Part shown: piece by piece, positions 21,115-30,102 of the stretch
Layout of the letters: every line of letters begins with the position of its first letter
How positions within the stretch are numbered: the stretch's first letter is position 1
Origin: Diogma glabrata
Lineage: Eukaryota; Arthropoda; Insecta; Diptera; Cylindrotomidae
Direction: 5' to 3'
Assembly (NCBI GenBank): GCA_963693315.1
Contig: OY856186.1
Span: 133,007,841-133,071,840 of the forward strand
Length of the DNA stretch: 64,000 bases
Program-made: the position numbers and the translations under genes
The notes under the pieces: model-generated
Told to the model about the DNA's origin: nothing
The model's database searches: none
The model's input: the letters and a program-made list of their open reading frames with translations, nothing else

Positions 21115-21705
21115 TCAAGTCGTTTTTAAATATTTTTTCCCAATCACATCTTTTATTCTGCACTCAATTTTATGTTTTAGCTCTTTTAAACATTTTGGTG
21201 CAATATCCCAGTAAATATTTGAATTGTCTTCTAAACACTGATTGAAAATTTTAAGCATGATTTGGTCCTCCATATTGGACGGCTGCTGTTGATTAGGCAA
21301 ATAGGTGTATATGCCCTTTTCAGTTTCTCCAGTGTAAAATTCGGTAATTTTTCGTGTTGGATCTACTATCTTATTATTAAATTCATTCCAAAAGTGTACG
21401 CCGATATTTATAACAGTATTGTTTTTATTGTATTGAAGGTGTCCAACAACTAATTTAGATTCTAAGTTATATTTTTTTAATGTTGTCCACAGGATTAAGT
21501 TAGCTGGAAGACAAACACCATATTTACGTGCACTAATAAATTCTTGCGAAATTATTTCGGAGATTAAATTTAGCAACACCAGATTTCGTTTTAAATTATT
21601 ATTCGAAATCATAGCAATCATATTCGTGGACGTACAAATAACAAATGAAATAGATGGTTGAGAGTAACACCAATTTATCAAGTTTTCAAAAAGCTTAAAT
21701 AACAT
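21115..21705 (-). CDS. Transglutaminase-like/papain-fold protein (putative)
   Basis: A 196-aa frame. Residues 62-69 (YGVCLPAN) put a Cys (C65) at the start of a predicted helix, VVGHLQY (86-92) follows as a strand, and VHFWNEF (103-109) holds H104, followed by VDPT (114-117) with D115. This C...H-x-W-x-E...DP order and spacing is typical of the transglutaminase-like and related papain-fold families, where Cys, His and Asp form the catalytic triad. It is not the His-Glu-Cys order of the adenain-type protease usual in Polintons. The start overlaps the stop of a small upstream frame as TAATG. The C-terminal third is Lys-rich with no motif. It could be a protease, a deamidase or a catalytically different relative; only the fold-level similarity is supported. 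Confidence 0.55.
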   Translation of the reverse strand: MLFKLFENLINWCYSQPSISFVICTSTNMIAMISNNNLKRNLVLLNLISEIISQEFISARKYGVCLPANLILWTTLKKYNLESKLVVGHLQYNKNNTVINIGVHFWNEFNNKIVDPTRKITEFYTGETEKGIYTYLPNQQQPSNMEDQIMLKIFNQCLEDNSNIYWDIAPKCLKELKHKIECRIKDVIGKKYLKTT

Positions 21706-21896
21706 TAAAGCAATAAATCAATTAAGAAAAGAAGAATACAATCTTCAAAATTTGTTTTAGTTTGGCCAAATTTCACAAATTGTTTGAGGAAATCACGATT
21801 TCGAAATTTTTTTCTTGCTTGTTTGCGTAATTCGTTTATCGCTTCTTGGCGCTCCATTTTGATTAAAGTTATTGGTTGTTCTAATAGCTTCCACAC
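21705..21896 (-). CDS. Small basic ORF upstream of the transglutaminase-like gene
   Basis: A 63-aa frame, or 50 aa if the second Met (residue 14, MERQEAINELRKQARKK) is used. That N-terminal part is a strongly basic amphipathic helix; the C terminus is hydrophobic (ILLFLIDLLL). Its stop TAA and the downstream ATG share one base (TAATG), an arrangement that in some viruses allows termination-coupled reinitiation. No family recognised; it could also be the 5' part of the same gene after a frameshift. Confidence 0.4.
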   Translation of the reverse strand: MWKLLEQPITLIKMERQEAINELRKQARKKFRNRDFLKQFVKFGQTKTNFEDCILLFLIDLLL

Positions 21897-22163
21897 GACG
21901 CTGGTTATTTATAAATGTTCAATGCTGTTGATCAAATAGTAAGTGTTGATAAATTCATTTGATTATAGTTTATTAAGTTCTTTTCAACTGAGTTCTTCAC
22001 AGTACAATATGGAGAGGTTAGTTAACGAAAAAGTTAAGAAGTAAGAAATGCGTAAACCAGATTTATTGCTATTTTATGTTTATTTTTTAAACGACAATAA
22101 ATCATGTTTTATTGTAATTGGCTGCAATACAGAAATTTTTCAAACCTCAACTATTGTTGATCA

Positions 22164-22337
22164 ATGATAAAGATTTTATTTGCCTTACTTGGCGTGACTG
22201 GTATCTATTTTTCAACCAAATTGGATAAGTTCAACAATATTTTGAGGAAGATGACATCGAAAAATTCAAATAGAGAAGAATGGAGAAGAATGGGGCAGAT
22301 TGCAAGAGTTAGCACCTTTGATTCGCTCAATATTTAG
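22164..22337 (+). CDS. Small membrane protein, 57 aa
   Basis: The frame starts MIKILFALLGVTGIYFSTKL. Residues 3-16 form a hydrophobic segment that could be a signal anchor. The rest is polar and basic, including KMTSKNSNREEWRRMGQI, and it ends with TAG at 22335-22337. Size and layout resemble the small single-span proteins common in viruses. No homologue is recognised, and the frame is short enough to be fortuitous. Confidence 0.35.
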   Translation: MIKILFALLGVTGIYFSTKLDKFNNILRKMTSKNSNREEWRRMGQIARVSTFDSLNI

Positions 22338-22514
22338 CTGGTAAAGGCTAACTTACAAGGATGTAAGAGCCTATTACAATTTATATATGCAAAAATGTGT
22401 TCGGAAAAGTTTCTTATTAGTTGATTGCACACTTTTACTTACATTGAACATGTTTGATCATGTTTACAATCTGAAAGAGTTTATTTTTGGGTCGTTCACC
22501 TTTTTTTTAGTCTT

Positions 22515-22700
22515 TTAGCTAAAGTATTTTTTAAAGGAAAAATTCGCGATCAGATCGTTGTAATCAGTCATGTTTGTTTTTAATCCATTTTCAAATTGTT
22601 TCATTGGTTTTCCACTACACTGGTTTACCGTTTGATGAAAAATCTGGTGAAAGACCATACGAAAGCTGAAAAACTGTACAAGAGCAGTGAAAATCTTCAA
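22515..22700 (-). CDS. Doubtful 61-aa ORF
   Basis: The frame begins MKIFTALVQFFSFRMVFHQI, hydrophobic at the N terminus, followed by a polar tail. It lies between the PPP1R15-like gene and the membrane protein and fills the otherwise empty interval 22338-22859. No family recognised. Chance is a fair explanation. Confidence 0.2.
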   Translation of the reverse strand: MKIFTALVQFFSFRMVFHQIFHQTVNQCSGKPMKQFENGLKTNMTDYNDLIANFSFKKYFS

Positions 22701-22859
22701 TTTTACCTGAGTTTTAATTTATTTTTTTTTTTAGTTTTTAATTTTTATTTCCCTTGAATCTTACAAGTAAATGATCTTATTTCAAATAAGTTAGTGGTTT
22801 ACATTTAAAAGCATATAAATAATTTATTCTACAACATAAATTAAATGGATATGTGCGTT

Positions 22860-23093
22860 CTAATTTTCAAAATGCATCATGAACCTAGTTTTAAAAATAA
22901 TTTCACGGTGATTTTGTGTTAAAATTGTTGAGATTATTGATTCAATATTTTTTATACGCCTTTGAAACCTATTTCTATCACTTGCATGTTCTTCATAACG
23001 CCCCATTCGAGCAGCTCTGTAGGCGAAATTCCATACATACATAACATGCACTTCTAACTTATTAGAAAAGCGTACGGTTTTTATTTCTGTCAT
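22860..23093 (-). CDS. PPP1R15/GADD34-like PP1 regulatory protein, 77 aa
   Basis: Starting at the ATG at 23093, the product has 77 residues. Residues 5-9 (KTVRF) are an RVxF-type PP1-docking motif, followed by SNKLEVH and V-x-x-V-W (W21). Residues 27-43 (AARMGRYEEHASDRNRF) and 44-47 (QRRI) match the conserved segment through which PPP1R15 proteins (GADD34, CReP) and their viral relatives (herpesvirus ICP34.5, asfarvirus DP71L) bring PP1 to eIF2-alpha. The expected role is dephosphorylation of eIF2-alpha, restoring translation under PKR/PERK/GCN2-type stress. I chose this Met because upstream codons of the same frame (to 23273) run into the right arm, antisense to the acidic gene. The short length resembles short viral members rather than long cellular ones. 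No defect seen. Confidence 0.85.
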   Translation of the reverse strand: MTEIKTVRFSNKLEVHVMYVWNFAYRAARMGRYEEHASDRNRFQRRIKNIESIISTILTQNHREIIFKTRFMMHFEN

Positions 23094-25260
23094 TTCAGTT
23101 GTTTTTTCTTTAAAAAACTTATAAATGATAAGCAGTTTTACAGCACACTTGAAACTGTTATATGAATATCGTACACCTTGAAAAAAATAAAGAATGACAA
23201 TCTCCTCTCGAAGCTGCAAAATATAGTTGGTCCTCTTCGTTGCCATAATTTCCTTCTGGATTGCCTTCTTCATTATCGTTATGATATTCAGACTCTTCTA
23301 AATCAACTTCGTCCTCGGATTCTTCATTCTGACTATAACACGTTCTACCAAATATCTTTTTTTACCAAAATCAAAATACCAGTCATGTCGCCAACACAGG
23401 AATAGCCATAATTTCCTTCTGGATTGCCTTCTTCATGATCGTTATGATATTCAGACTCTTCTGAATTCAGCAGATTGTTCAGCCAATGGCCAAGCCATTT
23501 TGTCAAAGTTTTGTCACAAGCTATCATTTTGTCACAAAAAAACAATAAAAAATAAAAAAAAATTAAAATGAAAATAAAAAACAAAACAAAAAAACAACAC
23601 AAAAAAAAAAACGAGGAAAAAAAAAAATGAAAAAAAAAATTAACAAAAAAAAAAAACGACGAAAAAAAAAACGAAGAAAAAAAAAATGAAAAAAAAAAAT
23701 TAACAAAAAAAAAACAAAAAAAAAAAAATAAAACAAAAAAAAAACTTACAAAAAAAAAAATCAGATACTTCAGAAAAAATTCCAGTCAAGCCAGCACTTT
23801 CAGCTAAGGCCAAACCATTTTGCCACCTTGTCGCAATGCGTATCACAGTCTAAACGTCTACAAAGATTTTAACAGACGTTTAGAATCATTTAAATCGTGG
23901 CCAAAAAATATATTCGCAAAAAACCGCTTTAATTGAATTGAGTTTTCTAATCCTGCCAAGAAATGATGGCAAATCAAGTTTCTCTTGTTGTATTGTAGTA
24001 GAATTGAACCCCATTCTGAAGAACAACCAATGGACGAAGATTTTTGATTTTAAATTATTTGTGGTGATGATTTTAACCAAATAAACATCTATAGTTGCAA
24101 AATTATCTACATAAGCCTACCCAAGTAGCATTTTTGACATAAATTTTAAAATTATAACGGGCAAATATTGTATAATTCATCAATAGATATTGTCAATGTA
24201 GCAAAATTTTTCAATTTAAAGGTATGGTTTGAAGTTTCTCAGAAAAGTTGTGCGGGGAGACCCACCGCTCGGAAGAAGTGAAATTTCGTAATGTGGAAAT
24301 AAAAACATATTACATTCTGTATACTGTCTTGTAGTCTTTTTAATATTGGAGAATCAAAGCCAAAAACTACCAAGCTCTAGACCAATACAGATATTACATT
24401 CTTTTAAAAGTCATTAATTATTAGCGGGCTCATACTGTTCATATTCTTTAAGACAAACTTTATTAACATTGCTTACACTTCACAATTGATCGCATCTTTT
24501 AATTATCATTTTTCGAGTGGTGAAATCAATAACATCAATAACACCCCAAATCAATACCATTTACAATGGGCCTATGAAAACTAAAGTAAGATACAAAATG
24601 TTTGAGCTCTATTTTTTCAATATTTCTTGCAAAAAACTGCATTTTTTTCTCGTTTAAAATATTTCAACTTAAAATGATAAGAAAATGAGTCTTCTATCAG
24701 GAGTCTTCTATCAAAATGTTAATGAAGCAACAAAAACCAATAGAAGCAAAATACTCGATAATATGTTTTAAAAATAGTTTTCTGAGTAATTATAGTATAT
24801 ATAGGATTTATTATAGTATTTTTGGGGGTTATTTTTGATTTTAAATTATATGTGGAGCTGATTTTAACCAAGTAAACATCTATAGTTGCAAAATTATCTA
24901 CATAAGCCTACTCAAGCAGAATTTTTGACATAAATTTTAAAATAATCACAGTCAAATGTTGTATAATTCTTCTATAGATATTGTTAATGTAGCAAAATTT
25001 TTCAATTGAAAGGTATGGTTTGAAGTTTCTCAGAAAAAAATGGTTCAGATACTGGCTTTTCATTTGTAAATTCCATATCATCTAGCAACTACATAGTTTA
25101 GTTCTTGTTTACTGTCTAGATCAACTATTCATTTTGTTAGAAAGGGAAAGCGCATATACATTAAGGAATTCGTATGATAAATGTGGGATACGTATGATAA
25201 ATCTAGTATTTAAGAACGATACAAGGCTGAAATAATTTACATTAGTAAAAAACAATATAC

Positions 25261-25662
25261 ATGGTAAGTTAAAATTGAAATTTTAATTTTATTTCGTTAA
25301 TTGATTTATTTTTTATATTTAGATGTCTAGTTTGGTAGGAGTAAAAAAATATATATGTCCATACAATGTGAATCATCAAATAACCTACAGAAAGTTCTTT
25401 CGTCACATTAAAACTTGTAAAGACAAGCAGCCGTCAGGAATACAAGTTATTTTGTGTAAATATAATATTTACCACGTAATTCCAAAAGAAGACTATGAGG
25501 TAATTTGTTAACTTAATACTCAAATTAATAAATATTTTGATTTAACATTTTTTCTTCTTTTTACAGATTCATCTTCTTAATTGCCCTGATCGGGTGGTTT
25601 GGAAAGAAGTATTTGATTCATTCAAAAATCACACCACACAAGACGAATGGTGCAGCGAATGA
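25261..25662 (+). CDS. GTSF1-like double CHHC zinc-finger protein (spliced, intact)
   Basis: Two GT-AG introns are predicted: 25264-25322 (donor GTAAGT directly after an ATG) and 25500-25566 (acceptor TTTTTACAG). Coding exons are 25261-25263 (optional), 25323-25499 and 25567-25662; from the second ATG the product is 90 residues. Ligands C12, H18, H28, C32 and C45, H51, H61, C65 both give C-x5-H-x9-H-x3-C, the CHHC finger of U11-48K and GTSF1/Asterix proteins. The last two ligands appear only after removal of intron 2, which supports the splicing. The tail has two Trp (residues 71 and 87) in an acidic context, as in GTSF1, where Trp residues contact PIWI. GTSF1 is a cofactor of PIWI-piRNA silencing. 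Here it sits in a virus-like element and probably modulates that pathway. Alternative: another CHHC RNA-binding protein, for example tRNA- or U11-related. Confidence 0.85.
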
Positions 25663-25911
25663 AAAAAACTTAGGCCCAGTTATTTTTAATAATCATAATA
25701 GAAAAAACTTTAATAATTAACTATAAAATAAAATAAAAGAAATAATAAATTTGAAAAATATATAATGTTAGCAAAAAATGATGGCTTTTTATTTATCAAA
25801 CCCTTTGAAAAAGTCTCTTAAATATGGTTCGTTCTTGTTTACTGTCTATATCAACTATCCATTTGTTAGAAAGGGAAAGCGCGTACACTTAAAGATAACT
25901 AACTGTAAATC

Positions 25912-26097
25912 TTATACCTTACTGACTGTTTTAATCGTCATTAAAAAATAATTTGTTTTGGCCCGTCTGATTCTTATCATTTCTGTGTCCCAATTTACCC
26001 CAAAGCGCATTAAAAAGAAATGAATCCCTTCATGCTCAAAACTCCCTAATGAAGTTTTCTTTTTCAATTTGAGTGGAAACATTTGACGGTCAATCAC
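25912..26097 (-). CDS. Small ORF of 61 aa, right copy
   Basis: Mirror of 17978-18163 with the same protein sequence. It is convergent with the GTSF1-like gene (stop at 25662). No family recognised. Confidence 0.3.
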   Translation of the reverse strand: MIDRQMFPLKLKKKTSLGSFEHEGIHFFLMRFGVNWDTEMIRIRRAKTNYFLMTIKTVSKV

Positions 26098-26705
26098 TTG
26101 CTTCTTGTTTTAACTTAAGGAAGCAATCCGACTAAGAAAGATAATCAATCTAAAAAGTTAATCGTCACATGTCGTCCAACACAATTCATATTTATTCTTA
26201 AGAAAAAAAGTTTGAATTCAACAAAAAAATGTGTCAACACAACGACAAAAAACGACAAAAAAAAAAACATTGAAAACAATTTACTATACTACGAATAACA
26301 TTTACTAATTCCTTAAGAGCTCATCAAATGCGACAGCAAATTTATATTACATATATATATTACAACTATGTGAAAACGAAAACAAAAAAATTAACAAAAC
26401 AAAAAACTAACCAATACATATGATAAACACAATAACAACATCAGAAGCTAATTACCTTTTATATTATTAATTTTCTGTCATATTTTTCTTGTTGCATTAT
26501 TGCATAACATCAGAAATAACTTGACCGACAGACCGCGCTATTCAGATGTATCAGTGTCTATGCCAAACAATTAAATCTAAAATTTTTCAGACAATTAATC
26601 AAATAATGTTCAAATAATGTTCAATCTAAATTAATCTATTGTACTTAATTTTCAAAACGTTTTCAATATTTTGCAAGAACAATAAGCTTAGATAAATTGC
26701 AGTGT

Positions 26706-27236
26706 TCATTTTCTTTTTCCTTGGTCAGCTGGCTTCAAAACCCCGTTTGAAGCTGCCTTCTTTTATACTCTTACAAAACTCGTTGATATTTTCTGGATAA
26801 ATTTGTCTAGCAAGCGGTAGATTTGAGATTTATCTCGGGGGTTATTAAACATAACAAGGTATTTGCAGTTTAACGAAATGTCTCAGTAAAATTTTCTTTG
26901 GAACACATTTTGGGTAATTAATATAACAGATATATTTCGATGATGTGAACCCTTGGGAAATAATTCACAAACGTTTTTATTATACGCCTCAGTCATTAAA
27001 TCATCCAAGATGATTAATGTGTTTTCTAGATTATCAAAATTTTCGGGGACGTTGTCTAACATTTCAATATCTTCAAAATCGAAATCTTTTAGATCGACCG
27101 AATTAGTTTCACCATTGCACCAAACCAGTTTCTTTATACCATGAATATGTGGCAAGAACTTTAATACAAACGTGGTCTTCCCCGAAGAAGAAGGACCAGA
27201 AATCTGCATGGTAAAAGGTTGTTCCACATTAAACAT
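26706..27236 (-). pseudogene. Packaging ATPase (FtsK/HerA type), right copy
   Basis: Mirror of 16841-17371. The open part is 27236-26883 (117 aa), with the same Walker A and Walker B motifs and the same in-frame TGA and TAA. It differs from the left copy by Met for Val near residue 52 (IEMLDN versus IEVLDN). It reads outwards-in from the right end, as the left copy does from the left end. Confidence 0.87.
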
Positions 27237-27749
27237 ATTTTTTGAAATAAATGATATGGTCCATTTCGAACATCTATTTATAATTTTTTAGTTTTTTCAA
27301 TTAACAACTTATTTCAGGCATCCGTCTAAAATTCCAAATAAAAAGTTTTAAGGTTTCCAAAACATCATAATTTTTTCCAACACAATTTGTTCTAATTCTT
27401 CTGCTCGCTTTACACACAAAATCTTATATAACAACAAAAAAACAAGAACAACACATGTGCCCCAATGAAAAAAAAATCGAAATCATACTTAATCATTTAA
27501 CGCAAAAAAAAGCCGCACGCAATTACGAAACAAAATACAAAAAACTACAACAAAAACAATTTTTGTTACTTACAAAAAAATATATCATGAACATCTTCAA
27601 TTTTTTTTTGTCGAGAAAATTAAAATCTTACATAACAAAACAACAAAGTGTCATAATATCGAGACAAGGTCAAGATCAACCAAAGATCAACCAAAAAAAA
27701 AAAATTGATTTAAACTCAAAGCAAATGTTTTGTTTTTTCATTCATGTAA

Positions 27750-28351
27750 CATACTCGTATATTTTTTTCTTATTAAACCTCCCACATCAATTAACACATC
27801 ATGTGAGAAAGTCCCATAATTTCAATGCAATTGTTGTTGTAGCTTATCAACCAAAAAAAAAATTGATTTAAACTCAAAGCAAATGTTTTGTTTTTTCATT
27901 CATGTAACATACTCGTATATTTTTTTCTTATTAACGCAAAAAAAAAAACCGCACGCAATTACGAAACAAAATACAAAATACTACAACAAAAACAATTTTT
28001 GTTACCTTTAACACATCATGTGAGAAAGTCCCATATTTTTGTAATATAATATCGAGACAAAAGTTATGATGCAAAATTCAATTCACATGCTTTTATTATA
28101 TTTTATTTTCAATCCATTCTGTTTTTAGATAGCATTAATCCATTTTTTTTTTTATTCGACATGAAAGATAGTGGGATCGAAAATGAATTTTTTCTTATAA
28201 GATACAACAACAAAAAAAGATTTAAATCACTTTCTCTAGTTTTTCTTTCAAACTCAGTTTCTCAATGCAATTTGAATTAATTACATCGTATATTTTTTTC
28301 TTATTAGACCTCCCACATCAATTAACACATCATGTGAGAAAGTCCCATAAT
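27750..28351. repeat. Subterminal repeats of the Polinton-like element (right)
   Basis: Mirror of 15729-16330. Three copies of CATCATGTGAGAAAGTCCC lie near 27800, 28017 and 28330. Confidence 0.7.
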
Positions 28352-28390
28352 TTTTAGTCTATGTGCAGAACCCCCCATAACACTACTACT

Positions 28391-30102
28391 CAGTTAGACG
28401 TTGACCATCCGTTCTATGGTCTGGAACCCACCGAGCTGCAGGTCGAATGTTTGGTTCGGGGTGTGGACTTCAGGGGGTCGATTGGGCGCAGGAACTGCGA
28501 AACCATGCAGATCATGGGTCAGTTCCAATAACAGTGTCTCATGCGAGAGATTTGATAGAGGAATCTCAAATGGTGGTGCAGGCAGCACAACTTATTTTAA
28601 ATCAAGTACGACGACTTCGGCCACCGATTAATCAGACCTTCTTAGATGGTTTGGCGAAACGAGTGTTACATTACACGGGTAGGATGAATAGGTTGGGTCC
28701 TCGCAATGACTTGCAAGAAGCCCGTACCTACGCTATCTCGCAATTGTCACGCGCCTGGGATATAATAGGATCACTGTCAACACGTCCAGTTATGCAGAAT
28801 AAACCAGGAGTATCATCTGCTTCACTTGCTTTTCAACCAGATGAGAGATCCACACCGATCCCAGTACGGCCAATATCGGAAACAATACATAGTCTGAATC
28901 GTCCAAACCAGCAACAACAGAGACGGTCAGATCAAGCACCACCGGCTTATTTCCAGCAATCGGGCTTGAGAGCAGAGGACTTTGCAATACCACAATTGGG
29001 TCCAACATTCCAAGCTGAACACTTACACAACAATCCAGCATTGGTACAACAACAATTATTAAATCGTTCATCAGTACCACAGGTACAACCACTACCAGTA
29101 TATCCACCAGTTCCACTAACAGCACCACCACCGTACAACCAACCTCCTCAGGTATGGCGTGACGCGGCTCCAGCGTTAGCACCAGTGGAGTACCGAGGGG
29201 TTCGTGGGAACAATTTGAGTCGTTATGACTCAAATTGGGTTCCAACCTTCACAGGGGATGGTCACTCTCTTGATGTTCATGAGTTTATTCATAGAGTGGA
29301 GGCGGCTGCCAGAAGAGACCGTGTGTCATGGGACGACCTTAGGTCTATCATACCACGGTATCTGAAAGCAGCGGCCGACAGATACTATTTGAATTTAACT
29401 CATGAATATGAGGTGGTGACTTACCCAGTGCTAAGGGAGGGACTCCTACAAACCTTCGGTACGCTCACTGATGATAAGGCGATCTTGCGAGTTCTTCTGA
29501 ACCGTAAACAAAAGTCAAAGGAGAGCGTGTATGAGTACCTAGTGGAGATTGGTTCGTTAAACCGTCGCTTAGCACGTCCATTTGCTGATCGTGAAATGCT
29601 GGAGATTGCTCGGGAGGGACTGAGTGTGGAGCTCAAAAACGCTACTCTAGCTGCTACCATACATTCAATTGATGAACTTCGGACTTTATGTCAGAAGTTT
29701 GAACGTTTGTGGTCCACACCAGTTCCGACCAGAACATCAAATTTGAGAATTAGCGAGCTACAGCAGATGGATGATTATGAGGTGGAAGTTGAACCAGAAC
29801 AACATGGATATATTGAAGCGGTGGATTCAACACCGAGACGGATAGTGTGTTTCAGATGTGGAGTAAACGGTCATCGAGCTCCTGAGTGCTCTAAGAATAG
29901 AATTAAATTATATTGTTGGAAATGTAACAAGCCGGATGTAATTTATGCAAATTGTTCATATTGTCACCCGTCGTTAAACTACCGTCCGAGAGTACATGCT
30001 TTGGGGATGGTACCCTCGGTTCAACATCCAATGAGCCCGAAGAAATCGACGAGAGATGTAGGAACGCAGGACGATCGGCAACCACCAACGAAACCCGAAT
30101 AA
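28391..30102 (+). pseudogene. Gypsy 2 gag (downstream part)
   Basis: Gag resumes after the Polinton-like insertion. The long open frame is 28447-30102 (551 aa). It has a Pro/Gln-rich middle (about residues 150-250), the conserved retrotransposon capsid-like region with YDSNWVPTFTGDGHSLDVHE and FIHRVEAAARRDRVSWDDLR, and a nucleocapsid with one CCHC knuckle (CFRCGVNGHRAPEC, about residue 468). A second Cys cluster, C-x2-C-x9-C-x2-C, follows. The frame of the original ATG at 15675 meets a stop near 28530, so besides the insertion there is a frameshift in the first 50 codons. It is the structural protein of virus-like particles. Confidence 0.85.

Larger units (their letters stand above)
20862..23206. 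other. Unique centre of the Polinton-like palindrome
   Basis: This 2.3-kb spacer between the arms is not repeated. It holds the tail of the acidic protein, the transglutaminase-like gene with its small upstream frame, a small membrane protein, a doubtful 61-aa frame and the PPP1R15-like gene. The intervals 21897-22163 and 22338-22514 hold nothing I recognise. Confidence 0.9.
15690..28390. mobile_element. Polinton/Maverick-like element arranged as a 12.7-kb palindrome
   Basis: The element is bounded by CAGTTA target duplications (15684-15689, 28391-28396). Six bp is the target duplication known for Polintons, as are AG...CT ends. The left end reads AGTAGTGTTATGGGG and the right, reversed, AGTAGTAGTGTTATGGGG. 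The arms 15690-20861 and 23207-28390 are nearly identical in inverted orientation; the centre 20862-23206 is unique. Contents: packaging-ATPase pseudogene (both arms), GTSF1-like gene (both arms, intact only on the right), acidic repeat protein, transglutaminase-like protein, small membrane protein and PPP1R15-like protein (centre). I found no polymerase B, integrase, adenain-type protease or capsid genes, so it is non-autonomous. The assignment rests on ATPase plus termini and target size. Confidence 0.8.
23207..28390. repeat. Right arm of the Polinton-like palindrome
   Basis: Inverted copy of 15690-20861. It contains, from the centre outwards, the truncated acidic gene (23207-23500), the poly-A tract (23537-23760), the two 210-bp repeats, the intact GTSF1-like gene, the 61-aa frame, the ATPase pseudogene and the subterminal repeats. 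The arm ends with three ACT units (CACTACTACT) where the left has two. Confidence 0.93.

Noticed and set aside
20862..23206. Polymerase B, retroviral-type integrase, adenain-type protease and capsid genes in the Polinton-like element
   Set aside because: Looked for in the centre and arms; no frame of adequate length or with the expected motifs is present.
22860..23273. Longer 137-aa version of the PPP1R15-like protein
   Set aside because: The extra N-terminal codons run into the palindrome arm, antisense to the acidic gene, so the Met at 23093 is the better start.
28790..29245. 151-aa antisense frame over gypsy 2 gag
   Set aside because: It is a shadow of the Gln/Pro-rich part of gag.
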